Shown here one piece after another: positions 25,957 to 34,491 of a DNA stretch of 64,000 bases (position 1 is its first letter; every line of letters begins with the position of its first letter). The DNA comes from Antrihabitans spumae (GTDB taxonomy: Bacteria > Actinomycetota > Actinomycetes > Mycobacteriales > Mycobacteriaceae). The notes beneath the pieces are model-generated. The model had not been told where the DNA came from. It was given only the letters and a program-made list of their open reading frames with translations, and ran no database searches. The position numbers were made by a program, and so were the translations under genes. The stretch spans positions 1 to 64,000 of the forward strand of contig NZ_JBIMSN010000016.1 of the NCBI RefSeq assembly GCF_043944905.1. The letters run 5' to 3'.

Positions 25957-26957
25957 CAGAGCGCCTCGAGGTCAACGTAAGCGGCGAGTGCGGCGCCTGC
26001 CCGTTCGCGCAGCGACGCGACGAGTGCGGGTGGATCGAGGACCGTGATTCCGGAACCGAATCCGAGAACCATTCGGGCCATCCAATCGAGCGTGGCAAAT
26101 CTCATCGTCGCCTCGATGCTCCCGTCGTCGTTGAGTGCAAGCTGATTCATCGGATAGTGGTCGAGCACCCACACCGAATCGCTCGCGATCTGCAACCGTG
26201 CCAGAGGAAGCGCCGGGTCGTCGCTGAACAATTCGAGCGCGGACTGTTCTGCCATGGCGGCTGCGGGCGGGCGGGCCTGCTCGTCGAGTTCGTTCGCCTC
26301 GTCGATCCTGTCGAAGCGAAACAGCCTGACCCCCTCAGCATGTCGGCACCACGCCTGCAGATAGCTGTGATTGTCGACCAGCACGATACGAATCGGATCG
26401 ACGACACGCTCGGAGATCGCATCACGGCTGGCCGAGTAGTACACCAGCCGCAGCGCATGGCCGTGGTTGAGCGCGGAACGCACGGTGGCTACAGCTGGAT
26501 GTTCGGGCAGTCGGACGCCACGCTCCTCGCTCGTCGACTCCTGGTCGCTGTCGGCATCGTCGCTGTGCCGGGCAACCGCTGCGGCTCCGGCGGCCGACTC
26601 GATCTTTGCCATCGCACCCTGGGCAGCGGTCGGGTCGACCATTCCTGGCATCTCCACGATCGACCTCAACGCCACGAGCAACGCGGTTGCCTCCGTCGAC
26701 GTGAGTCGCAACGGTCGATCGATTCCGGCCGAGAAGGTGACCTCGATACTTTCCTCGGAGAACGAGAGGTCGATCAGGTCGCCGGGGCCGTAGCCGGGCA
26801 GACCGCACATCCACAGTTGATTCAGATCGTCCATCAACTGTTTGGTTGTCACACCGAGCTCGACGGCCGCTTCCGCCGCGCTGATTCCGGGATTGGCGAT
26901 GAAGTACGGAACCATGTTGAGCAGCCGAGCAAGCCGCACCGACAAACGGGCGCTCAT
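25956..26957 (-). CDS. pafC: WYL-domain regulator PafC
   Basis: PafC is half of the PafBC transcription activator of the LexA-independent DNA-damage response in mycobacteria. The 333-residue protein has an N-terminal winged-helix DNA-binding region (SVRLARLLNMVPYFIANPG...LNQLWMCGLPGYGPGDLIDL), a WYL domain (about 165-235) and a WCX C-terminal domain. ATG 26957 overlaps the pafB stop (ATGA), as expected for obligate partners. Despite the name, it is not needed for pupylation. Confidence 0.93.
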   Translation of the reverse strand: MSARLSVRLARLLNMVPYFIANPGISAAEAAVELGVTTKQLMDDLNQLWMCGLPGYGPGDLIDLSFSEESIEVTFSAGIDRPLRLTSTEATALLVALRSIVEMPGMVDPTAAQGAMAKIESAAGAAAVARHSDDADSDQESTSEERGVRLPEHPAVATVRSALNHGHALRLVYYSASRDAISERVVDPIRIVLVDNHSYLQAWCRHAEGVRLFRFDRIDEANELDEQARPPAAAMAEQSALELFSDDPALPLARLQIASDSVWVLDHYPMNQLALNDDGSIEATMRFATLDWMARMVLGFGSGITVLDPPALVASLRERAGAALAAYVDLEAL

Positions 26958-27958
26958 CGGCGAGCCTCCGTGTGCGTGACGCCGGCAACCGCACGCAGCC
27001 GCTCGACGACGTCGTCGCGTAGTTCGGTGGGGGCGATCACCAGTGCGTCGGCACCGTGGCCGGTGATCAGCCGCGCGACCCAGTCCCACGTCCGCACCGG
27101 AATTTCGAGAACACTTCCCGATCGTGCACCGATCCGGCGTTCTTCGATTTCCCGGCCGAGGCGTCGAAGTTCGTGCGCACGACCGTCTGCTACCCATACC
27201 GTCGCCGTGCCCGCTACTCCGGCGATGCCGGTGACGCGATCGACGATGTCACGCAGATCGACGTTGTCGGGTTTGTTCACCGCGTCGACGGGTCCGTACG
27301 CGGCAACGTCGTCGCCGATCCTGGAGAGCCGGAACGTACGCACGGCGTCACGATCCAGATCATGTCCGACGAGGTACCACCGCCCGCTGTGGGTGACGAC
27401 ACCCCACGGTTCGACATTGCGCCTGCGAAAGGGTTCGTTCGCGGCGCTGCGGTGCTCGAAGCGCACGGCACGACCCGAATCGATCGCGGCGAGCAGTTTG
27501 CCGAGGGCAGGTTCGGAACCACGGGTGCGCGCTGGGACGGGCGTGACGGCCGCGGCAGCGGAGTCTTGATCGACCTGCACACCCGCTGCTCGGAGTTTGA
27601 GCATCGCGCTCTGCGCTGCTGCCGCCAACTCGGGTGATTCCCACAGCTGCACCGCGACGGCGACCGCTGTCGCCTCCTCACTGGTGAGGTCGATCTCGGG
27701 CAGTTCGTAGGCGGCGCGGCTGATGCGATACCCCTCGACAGTCGAGAACCGCGACGAGGCACCCGTTTCGAGGGGCACTCCGAGATCGCGAAGTTCGTTC
27801 TTGTCGCGCTCGAACATGCGACTGAACGCTTCGTAACTTGCCGAATCGTCGTATCCGGCAACGCTGTCCCTGATTCGTTCCGCTGTTAGGTACTGCCTGG
27901 TCGAGAGCAGCGCGATGACAAGATTCATCAACCGCTCGACCTTGGAAATCGCCACCAC
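26954..27958 (-). CDS. pafB: WYL-domain regulator PafB
   Basis: The other half of PafBC. The 334-residue protein shows an N-terminal helix-turn-helix (ISKVERLMNLVIALLSTRQYLTAERIR), a WYL region with PWGVVTHSGRWYLVGHD and a WCX-like end. Two adjacent GTG codons at 27958 and 27955 can start it; the ribosome site is weak. It begins 21 bases after the pafA stop, forming pafA-pafB-pafC. PafBC is thought to sense single-stranded DNA. Confidence 0.93.
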   Translation of the reverse strand: MVAISKVERLMNLVIALLSTRQYLTAERIRDSVAGYDDSASYEAFSRMFERDKNELRDLGVPLETGASSRFSTVEGYRISRAAYELPEIDLTSEEATAVAVAVQLWESPELAAAAQSAMLKLRAAGVQVDQDSAAAAVTPVPARTRGSEPALGKLLAAIDSGRAVRFEHRSAANEPFRRRNVEPWGVVTHSGRWYLVGHDLDRDAVRTFRLSRIGDDVAAYGPVDAVNKPDNVDLRDIVDRVTGIAGVAGTATVWVADGRAHELRRLGREIEERRIGARSGSVLEIPVRTWDWVARLITGHGADALVIAPTELRDDVVERLRAVAGVTHTEARR

Positions 27959-27979
27959 GACAGGCTAGCGTCCTCGGGC

Positions 27980-29338
27980 CTACATACTCGCGATGAGCCG
28001 CTCGACCCGCTCGTCGACCGATCGGAACGGGTCTTTGCACAGCACGGTGCGCTGCGCTTGGTCGTTGAGCTTGAGGTGCACCCAGTCGACGGTGAAGTCG
28101 CGACCGGCCTCCTGAGCGGCGGTGATGAAATCACCACGCAGCTTCGCGCGTGTCGTCTGTGGCGGTGTGTTGACCGCGTCGTCGACCTGATCGTCTTCGG
28201 TGACCCGCTTCGCCAGACCTTTACGCTGCAGGAGGTCGAAGACGCCGCGGCCGCGCTTGATGTCGTGATAGGCGAGGTCGAGCTGCGCAATCTTGGGATC
28301 GGACAACTCCATGCTGTAGCGATCCTGGTAACGCTGGAACAGCTTTCGCTTGATCACCCAGTCGACTTCGGTATCGACCTTCGCAAAATCCTGCGCCTCG
28401 ACGGCGTCGAGGGTCCGCTCCCACAGGTCCATGACCTGGTCGATCTGCGGGTCGGCGTCGCGCGTACGGACGTGCTCGACCGCGCGGGCGAAGTACTCGC
28501 GCTGAATATCGAGCGCACTTGCCTGACGGCCGCCCGCGAGACGTACCGGTCGCCGACCTGTCAGGTCGTGGCTGACCTCGCGGATCGCGCGAATCGGGTT
28601 GTCGAGAGCGAAGTCTCGGAAGGACACGCCTGCCTCGATCATCTCGAGCACCAGCGCTGCGGTTCCGACCTTGAGCATCGTCGTCGTCTCGGACATGTTC
28701 GAGTCGCCGACGATGACGTGCAGGCGGCGATACTTTTCCGCGTCGGCGTGTGGTTCGTCGCGTGTGTTGATGATGGGCCGGGATCGGGTGGTGGCGGAGG
28801 AAACGCCTTCCCAGATGTGTTCGGCGCGCTGTGACAGGCAGAACGTCGCTGCCTTCGGAGTCTGCAGCACCTTGCCTGCACCGCAGATCAGCTGACGGGT
28901 TACGAGGAACGGCAGCAGCACGTCGGAGATGCGCGAGAACTCTCCCGCGCGGACAACGAGGAAGTTCTCGTGGCAGCCGTAGGAGTTGCCTGCCGAATCG
29001 GTGTTGTTCTTGAACAGGTAGATGTCGCCGCCGATACCTTCTTCGGCGAGGCGTTGCTCGGCATCGATGAGCAGCTCTTCGAGGACGCGCTCGCCCGCAC
29101 GGTCGTGGGTCACCAGTTGGACGAGACTGTCGCATTCCGCGGTCGCGTATTCGGGGTGACTGCCGACGTCGAGATACAGCCGAGCGCCATTGCGTAGGAA
29201 CACATTGGAACTGCGTCCCCACGAGACGACACGCCGGAACAGGTACCGGGCAACCTCGTCCGGACTCAGCCGGCGATGGCCGTGAAAGGTGCACGTGACC
29301 CCGAACTCGGTCTCGATGCCCATGATTCGTCGCTGCAC
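27980..29338 (-). CDS. pafA: Pup-protein ligase PafA
   Basis: PafA joins deamidated Pup through its C-terminal glutamate to lysines of target proteins, using ATP via a gamma-glutamyl phosphate. Starting at GTG 29338 the protein is 452 residues, the same as in M. tuberculosis, and opens MQRRIMGIETEFGV. The glutamine-synthetase-like core includes LRNGARLYLDVGSHPEYATAE, with Asp57 as the expected catalytic base, plus FKNNTDSAGNSYGCHEN. ACAGTA on the plus strand (TACTGT on minus) lies six bases upstream, consistent with leaderless transcription. It faces the PAP2-DAGK gene across a 94-base gap. Confidence 0.96.
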   Translation of the reverse strand: MQRRIMGIETEFGVTCTFHGHRRLSPDEVARYLFRRVVSWGRSSNVFLRNGARLYLDVGSHPEYATAECDSLVQLVTHDRAGERVLEELLIDAEQRLAEEGIGGDIYLFKNNTDSAGNSYGCHENFLVVRAGEFSRISDVLLPFLVTRQLICGAGKVLQTPKAATFCLSQRAEHIWEGVSSATTRSRPIINTRDEPHADAEKYRRLHVIVGDSNMSETTTMLKVGTAALVLEMIEAGVSFRDFALDNPIRAIREVSHDLTGRRPVRLAGGRQASALDIQREYFARAVEHVRTRDADPQIDQVMDLWERTLDAVEAQDFAKVDTEVDWVIKRKLFQRYQDRYSMELSDPKIAQLDLAYHDIKRGRGVFDLLQRKGLAKRVTEDDQVDDAVNTPPQTTRAKLRGDFITAAQEAGRDFTVDWVHLKLNDQAQRTVLCKDPFRSVDERVERLIASM

Positions 29339-29344
29339 AGTTCG

Positions 29345-29350
29345 ACAGTA
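29345..29350 (-). promoter_or_regulatory. -10 box of a likely leaderless pafA promoter
   Basis: TACTGT on the minus strand, six bases before GTG 29338. No -35 element is obvious. Confidence 0.5.
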
Positions 29351-29419
29351 CAACCACGACACCCTCTCTACCCGGAACAACCAGCGGAACCGGCGCCGAC
29401 GCCCACACCGAGCTATGCC

Positions 29420-29425
29420 TAGGCT
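29420..29425 (+). promoter_or_regulatory. -10 box of the PAP2-DAGK gene
   Basis: TAGGCT, seven bases before GTG 29433; spacing fits a leaderless mRNA. The alternative is ggggcga acting as a ribosome-binding site. Confidence 0.45.
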
Positions 29426-29432
29426 GGGGCGA

Positions 29433-30905
29433 GTGAAGCACTCCGCGTCGACCCTGCTCGACTCCCTCGATCGCCGACTTTTGGCCCGAAGTGCACATAT
29501 TCGGCCGACCGGTGTCGACCGATCACTGCTCATCGCAAGCAAACTCGCCAACCACAGTGTGTTGTGGATGGGCGTTGCAGCAGGGCTCGCTGCAACAGGC
29601 GGCACGAACAGACGAGCGGCCGTTCGCGGAGCCCTCGCGGTCGCTGGCGCGAGCGCGCTCGCGAACGGTGTTGCCAAACCGGTCTTTCCGCGCCGCCGCC
29701 CACCGCCGGACTCGGTCCCGTTCGTGCGCGGTCTCGTCCGCCGACCCGAGTCCTCGTCGTTTCCGTCGGGGCACGCCGCGACGGCCGCCGCATTCGCTAC
29801 CGCGGTCGCCATCGAATCTCCCAAAGCAGGCTTGGTCGTGGCCCCCGTTGCAGCAGCTGTCGCCTATTCGCGGGTGCACATCGGGGTCCACTGGCCTTCC
29901 GACGTCGTCGTCGGCGCGGCGCTCGGGGTTGGCGTCGCCCTCGCGACGCGACGGTGGTGGGCAGTCCGAATCGAGGAACCGGCATCGATCGGTGGGAGCG
30001 TCGAGGTCGCGGCGCTACCGCAAGGGCGAGGACTCGTGGTTCTGCTCAACGCCGGTGCCGGATCCGACGACGACTCGTTGACAACCGAGCTGCGAGAACG
30101 TTTGCCGGCCGCCACTTTCGTCGAGCTCGATACCGAACGAGACATCATCGAGCAGATCCACGCCGGGATCGACAGCACCGACGCCGAAGCACTCGGCATC
30201 GTCGGCGGCGACGGATCGGTGCTCGCGGCGGCAGGCATCGCCATCGAGCGAGGCCTGCCGCTTGCGGTGTTCCCCGGCGGAACCCTCAATCATTTCGCTC
30301 GCGACGTCGGAGTCACCGACGTAGCTGCGACAACGGAAGCAGCGGAAGCATTGGAGGCGGGTTCCGCGGTGCTGATCGATATCGCAGAGGTCCACGTCGA
30401 CGGTCACACCGCCGAACTGTTTCTCAACACCTCCAGCCTCGGCGGCTACCCGGACTCCGTCCGGCTCCGCGAGAAATGGGCACCGCGGTTCGGCAAATGG
30501 CCCGCCGCGGCTGTGGCAATGGTCCGGGTTCTCGCGTCGGCACAACCCCTCTACGCCCGCATCGACGGCACCGAACACGCGATCTGGATGTTGTTCGTCG
30601 GGAACGGCCGATACTCCCCCGTCGACAAGGTGCCCATGTCTCGCCCCGACCTGCACAAGGGCGCCCTCGACGTCCGCTACATTCGTGCCGACACGCGGCT
30701 CTCCAGGCTGCGGCTTGTTGTCGACGCTTTGGCTGGAACCCTCGGCAACTCGAAAGTGTATGTCCAGCAGTTCGTTTCGAAAATCGATATCGAAATCGAC
30801 GGCGCCGAGGTCGCACTCGCCACAGACGGCGAAGTGCCCCGGGCCGGTCGCACATTTCGTTTCGCGAGTCGGCCGGGGGCACTCCGGGTATATCGAACGC
30901 CCTAG
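29433..30905 (+). CDS. Bifunctional PAP2 phosphatase / diacylglycerol-kinase-family protein
   Basis: A 490-residue two-domain lipid enzyme. The PAP2 domain (about residues 30-165) has all three phosphatase motifs: KPVFPRRRP (82-90), PSGH (111-114) and SRVHIGVHWPSD (146-157), within hydrophobic helices. The second domain (about 190-490) is of the diacylglycerol/sphingosine-kinase type with VLLNAGAGS, IVGGDGSVLAAAG and FPGGTLNHFARD. The pair could dephosphorylate and phosphorylate membrane lipids; the substrates are unknown. It lies between pafA and prcA, transcribed opposite to both, and its stop overlaps the prcA stop by 4 bases. Confidence 0.9.
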   Translation: MKHSASTLLDSLDRRLLARSAHIRPTGVDRSLLIASKLANHSVLWMGVAAGLAATGGTNRRAAVRGALAVAGASALANGVAKPVFPRRRPPPDSVPFVRGLVRRPESSSFPSGHAATAAAFATAVAIESPKAGLVVAPVAAAVAYSRVHIGVHWPSDVVVGAALGVGVALATRRWWAVRIEEPASIGGSVEVAALPQGRGLVVLLNAGAGSDDDSLTTELRERLPAATFVELDTERDIIEQIHAGIDSTDAEALGIVGGDGSVLAAAGIAIERGLPLAVFPGGTLNHFARDVGVTDVAATTEAAEALEAGSAVLIDIAEVHVDGHTAELFLNTSSLGGYPDSVRLREKWAPRFGKWPAAAVAMVRVLASAQPLYARIDGTEHAIWMLFVGNGRYSPVDKVPMSRPDLHKGALDVRYIRADTRLSRLRLVVDALAGTLGNSKVYVQQFVSKIDIEIDGAEVALATDGEVPRAGRTFRFASRPGALRVYRTP

Positions 30906-31702
30906 GTCGGGTCGGCAGGACCTGCGTCGGTCGTGTCGGCCTTGTCGGGCGCGGGCTCGGCTTTTTCCGGCGCGGCAGGGTCGGGTGCAGCAACGCCGCC
31001 GAGCAGAGCCTCCAACGCGGACCCGGTGATACGACGGAACGCACGACGCGGGCGCGCTTGGTCGAGCACCGCAACCTCCAGCGCAGCGACGCCGATCGGC
31101 TTCTTCTCCTTGTCGGCACCTTCGGGCACACCGGCCTGCAGTGCTGCGACAGCGACAGCGATACCCGCCTCGAGCGACAGTCCAGGCCTGTACGAACTCT
31201 TCAACGCGGTCGCGATGGGTTCGGTGGTGCCACCCATCACGATGAACTCGCGTTCGTCGCCGATGGAACCGTCGTAGGTGATCCGATACAGCTGCGGCGG
31301 CTTCGGATCGTCGGGATACCCAACCTCGGCGACGCAGATCTCGACCTCGTACGGTTTCAGCTGATCGGTGAAGATCGTCCCGAGCGTCTGCGCATATGCA
31401 TTGGCAAGAGTCCGGCCGGTCACGTCACGCCTGTCGTAGGCGTAGCCGCGAGTATCGGCGTGCACGATGCCCGCTTTGCGCAGATTCTCGAATTCGTTGT
31501 ACTTACCGACGGCAGCGAAACCGAGACGGTCGTACAGTTCGCTGACCTTGTGCAACGCCGTCGACGGGTTTTCGGCGACGAACAGCACGCCGTCTGCGTA
31601 CGTCAGCACGACGACACTTCGACCGCGACCGATTCCTTTGCGCGCCAACTCGGACCGGTCGCGCATGATCTGCTCGGCAGATGCGTAGTACGGCATCGTC
31701 AT
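30902..31702 (-). CDS. prcA: Proteasome alpha subunit PrcA
   Basis: PrcA forms the outer gated rings of the 20S core. The 266-residue protein begins MTMPYYASAEQIMRDRSELARKGIGRGRS, the gate and H0 helix region, and carries conserved core blocks (SVVVLTYADGVLFVAEN, DRLGFAAVGKYNEFENLR). The last 35 residues are an Ala/Pro/Glu/Asp-rich tail. ATG 31702 overlaps the prcB stop (ATGA). Its 3' end overlaps the opposing PAP2-DAGK gene by 4 bases. Confidence 0.96.
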   Translation of the reverse strand: MTMPYYASAEQIMRDRSELARKGIGRGRSVVVLTYADGVLFVAENPSTALHKVSELYDRLGFAAVGKYNEFENLRKAGIVHADTRGYAYDRRDVTGRTLANAYAQTLGTIFTDQLKPYEVEICVAEVGYPDDPKPPQLYRITYDGSIGDEREFIVMGGTTEPIATALKSSYRPGLSLEAGIAVAVAALQAGVPEGADKEKKPIGVAALEVAVLDQARPRRAFRRITGSALEALLGGVAAPDPAAPEKAEPAPDKADTTDAGPADPT

Positions 31703-32568
31703 CGCGGCGCACCTCCCTGTTCGGTTCGGTCGGCAACGACGGCGCGAGCAATCTCCTCCGTACGCGTGGCCGGTACTTCGACCGCACCGTCGACGGTGAT
31801 GGTCACTGCCGACGGGTAGATACGCCGAGCGAGATCGGGTCCGCCTGTGGCCGAATCGTCGTCGGCCGCGTCGTAGAGCGACTCGATGGCGATGCGCAAC
31901 GCCTCGGCCTCGTCGAGGCCATCGCGGTACAGCTTCTTGATCGCCGATTTCGCGAACAGCGAGCCGGACCCGACAGCGTGATAGCCGGAGCGTTCTTCGC
32001 TACGTCCACCGACGACGTCGTAGGACACGATGCGGCCGGCTTTCGCCGGGTCCGCCGCTGCGGTGTCGTAGCCGACGAGCAGCGGGATCGCTGCAAGGCC
32101 CTGCATGGCGGCAGGCAGATTGCCGCGAACCATGCCGGACAGCTTGCTTGCCTTGCCGTCGAACGTCAGCGAGATGCCTTCGATCTTCTCGTAGTGCTCG
32201 AGTTCGACCGCGAACAGCCGGACCAACTCGATGGCAATGCCTGCAGTGCCTGCAATGCCCGCCGCGGAGTACTCGTCGGTGACGTACAGCTTCTGAATGT
32301 CCTTGTTGGCGATCAGGTTGCCCTGGGTCGCCCTCCGATCGCCCGCGAGCAGGACACCGCCGGCATAGGTGAGAGCGACGATCGTCGTGCCGTGCGGCGC
32401 GAAGTCGGCCCCAACCATGACGTCACCACTCCGTGCTTCGAATCGGTTGCCCGGCAACAGTTCCGGCGCGTGCAGACGCAAGTGCTCCGAGAACGACGAC
32501 AGGTTCGATCCGAAATGCAGCGCGAGCGGCCCCTCCGCCGGTGGAAAACCAGTTCTGTCCGGGGTCAC
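31699..32568 (-). CDS. prcB: Proteasome beta subunit PrcB
   Basis: PrcB carries the proteolytic site. The 289-residue precursor has a 60-residue propeptide ending FAPHG, then Thr61 (TTIVALTYAGG) as the N-terminal nucleophile after autoprocessing; the catalytic-lysine region follows GDRRAT, and SGS and GGPD blocks are present. GTG 32568 overlaps the pup stop (GTGA). Order pup-prcB-prcA is the standard actinobacterial operon. Confidence 0.96.
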   Translation of the reverse strand: MTPDRTGFPPAEGPLALHFGSNLSSFSEHLRLHAPELLPGNRFEARSGDVMVGADFAPHGTTIVALTYAGGVLLAGDRRATQGNLIANKDIQKLYVTDEYSAAGIAGTAGIAIELVRLFAVELEHYEKIEGISLTFDGKASKLSGMVRGNLPAAMQGLAAIPLLVGYDTAAADPAKAGRIVSYDVVGGRSEERSGYHAVGSGSLFAKSAIKKLYRDGLDEAEALRIAIESLYDAADDDSATGGPDLARRIYPSAVTITVDGAVEVPATRTEEIARAVVADRTEQGGAPR

Positions 32569-32759
32569 TGGCCGCCCTTCTGGACATAGGCGCGAACGAA
32601 GTCTTCGGCGTTCTCCTCGAGCACGTCGTCGATCTCGTCGAGCAGGTCGTCTGTTTCCTCGGCAAGCTTCTCGCGACGTTCCTGGCCCTCGGCACCGTCA
32701 CCGGCTGGACCTTCGTCCTCGTCGCCGCCACCGGTGCGCTTGGTTTGTTCCTGCGCCAT
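32565..32759 (-). CDS. pup: Prokaryotic ubiquitin-like protein Pup
   Basis: A 64-residue, acidic, mostly disordered tagging protein with a coiled-coil-prone segment (REKLAEETDDLLDEIDDVLEENAEDF) that binds Mpa, and the C-terminus YVQKGGQ. The final glutamine means it must be deamidated by Dop before PafA can ligate it. Start ATG 32759 with ggagg 9 bases upstream. The leader holds a perfect inverted repeat. Confidence 0.97.
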   Translation of the reverse strand: MAQEQTKRTGGGDEDEGPAGDGAEGQERREKLAEETDDLLDEIDDVLEENAEDFVRAYVQKGGQ

Positions 32760-32784
32760 AGCAGCCGACCTCCTCGTATGCAGT

Positions 32785-32807
32785 GCATTCGAACGGGATT
32801 CGAATGC
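32785..32807. repeat. Perfect 9-bp inverted repeat in the pup leader
   Basis: gcattcgaa and ttcgaatgc are separated by five bases, 26 bases before the pup ATG. A TAGGGT box on the minus strand (32842-32837) could be the pup -10, which would place the repeat in the transcribed leader. It could be an operator (the half-site contains the palindrome TTCGAA) or an RNA hairpin just upstream of the ribosome-binding site. Confidence 0.7.
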
Positions 32808-32898
32808 GTGTCTCCCGTGAACCTTCTCGGACCTTAACCCTACCGATCGCTACCGTCATGTTGGGGTAAAGCTCGGGTTCACCGCTAGGTTGCGTCGA

Positions 32899-34398
32899 CT
32901 AGGTGGTGAGTTGATCGACCAGCTCTGCGGCGGTGTTGACCGAATCGAGCAACTTGCCGACGTGCGCCTTGCTGCCACGCAACGGTTCGAGGGTCGGAAT
33001 GCGGACCAGCGAATCGCCGCCGAGATCGAAGATCACCGAATCCCAGCTTGCTGCGGCGATATCGGCACCGAACCTGCGCAGGCATTCGCCACGGAAGTAG
33101 GCGCGCGTATCGAGCGGCGGCCGCGTCATCGCTTCGAGCACCTGAGCCTCGGTGGTCAAACGCAACATCGAGCCTCGTGCGACGAGACGGTTGTAGAGAC
33201 CCTTGTCCAGCCGGACGTCGGAGTACTGCAGGTCGACGAGGTGCAGCTTGGGGGCCGCCCAGCCGAGACCTTCGCGATTTCGGATGCCCTCGAGCAGACG
33301 TAGTTTGGCCGGCCAGTCGAGGATGTTCGCGCACTCCATCGGGTCGCGCTCGAGCAGGTCGAGAACCATGGCCCACTTTTCGAGGATGTCGTTCGCCCTC
33401 GCATCGTCGGGGCTGTGCGATGCGACGAACTTCGAACACCGCTCGAGGTAGATCCGTTGCAGCGCAAGACCGGTCAGTTCGCGTCCGTCGGCGAGCGCGA
33501 CGACTGCCCGCAGCGTCGGATCGTGGCTGATCGTGTGGACCGCCGTCACCGGACGCGCCAGCTGCAGATCGGTGAGGTCGACACCCGCTTCGATGAGGTC
33601 GAGCACGAGAGCGGTCGTACCGACCTTCAGGTACGTCGACATCTCGGCAAGGTTGGCGTCGCCGATGATGACGTGCAGGCGGCGGTACTTGTCCGCATCG
33701 GCGTGCGGCTCGTCGCGGGTGTTGATGATGCCGCGCTTGAGGGTCGTTTCCAGGCCGACCTCGACCTCGATGTAGTCGGAGCGCTGTGACAGCTGGAAGC
33801 CGGCTTCGTCGCCGGACTGCCCGATGCCGACCCGGCCCGAACCGCAGATCACCTGCCGGGACGCGAAGAACGGCGACAACCCGACGGTGATCGAATTGAA
33901 CGGCGTGTTCCGGCTCATCAGATAGTTCTCGTGCGTGCCGTACGACGCGCCCTTGCCGTCGACGTTGTTCTTGTACAGCTGCAAGCGTGGCGTTCCCGGC
34001 ACGCTTGACGCGTAGCGCGCCGCGGCCTCCATCACGCGCTCCCCCGCTTTGTCCCAGATCACGGCGTCGAGCGCGTCGGTGACCTCGGGTGCGGAGTACT
34101 CGGGATGGGCGTGATCGACGTACAGGCGGGCACCGTTGGTCAGGATCATGTTGGCAGCACCGACTTCGTCGGCATCGATCACCGGGGCTGGTCCGCTGAG
34201 CCGACCGAGATCGAATCCACGAGCATCCCGAAGCGGCGATTCCACCTCGTAGTCCCACCGCGTTCGCTTGGCCCGTGGCACACCCTCGGCCGCCGCGTAT
34301 GCCAGTACTGCCTGCGTCGACGTGAGAATCGGATTCGCCGAGGCCTCGGTAGGCGACGAGATGCCGTACTCGACCTCGATTCCGATGATTCGCTGCAT
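32899..34398 (-). CDS. dop: Pup deamidase/depupylase Dop
   Basis: Dop converts the C-terminal Gln of Pup to Glu and also removes Pup from substrates. The 499-residue protein is a PafA paralogue of the glutamine-synthetase fold: MQRIIGIEVEYGIS at the start, LTNGARLYVDHAHPEYSAPE with the catalytic Asp95, and YKNNVDGKGASYGTHENYL. Residues about 40-80 are the Dop-specific loop, absent from PafA. It is separated from pup by 139 bases that contain the pup promoter, so it is probably its own unit. Confidence 0.96.
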   Translation of the reverse strand: MQRIIGIEVEYGISSPTEASANPILTSTQAVLAYAAAEGVPRAKRTRWDYEVESPLRDARGFDLGRLSGPAPVIDADEVGAANMILTNGARLYVDHAHPEYSAPEVTDALDAVIWDKAGERVMEAAARYASSVPGTPRLQLYKNNVDGKGASYGTHENYLMSRNTPFNSITVGLSPFFASRQVICGSGRVGIGQSGDEAGFQLSQRSDYIEVEVGLETTLKRGIINTRDEPHADADKYRRLHVIIGDANLAEMSTYLKVGTTALVLDLIEAGVDLTDLQLARPVTAVHTISHDPTLRAVVALADGRELTGLALQRIYLERCSKFVASHSPDDARANDILEKWAMVLDLLERDPMECANILDWPAKLRLLEGIRNREGLGWAAPKLHLVDLQYSDVRLDKGLYNRLVARGSMLRLTTEAQVLEAMTRPPLDTRAYFRGECLRRFGADIAAASWDSVIFDLGGDSLVRIPTLEPLRGSKAHVGKLLDSVNTAAELVDQLTT

Positions 34399-34405
34399 GC
34401 GTCCG

Positions 34406-34411
34406 AGCCTA
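34406..34411 (-). promoter_or_regulatory. -10 box of a likely leaderless dop promoter
   Basis: TAGGCT on the minus strand, seven bases before ATG 34398; no ribosome-binding site is visible in that spacer, which favours a leaderless transcript. Confidence 0.5.
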
Positions 34412-34491
34412 TGCGACCTCCTCCGAGGATCGTCCGTCCGCTCGTACTTTCGGACGATGTGCGTGCAGGCGCCGCCGACCAGGCTGACGGT

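Noticed and set aside
29564..31819. A 751-codon rightward frame across PAP2-DAGK, prcA and prcB
   Set aside because: Overlaps three recognised genes in other frames; composition is Arg-rich and without domains.
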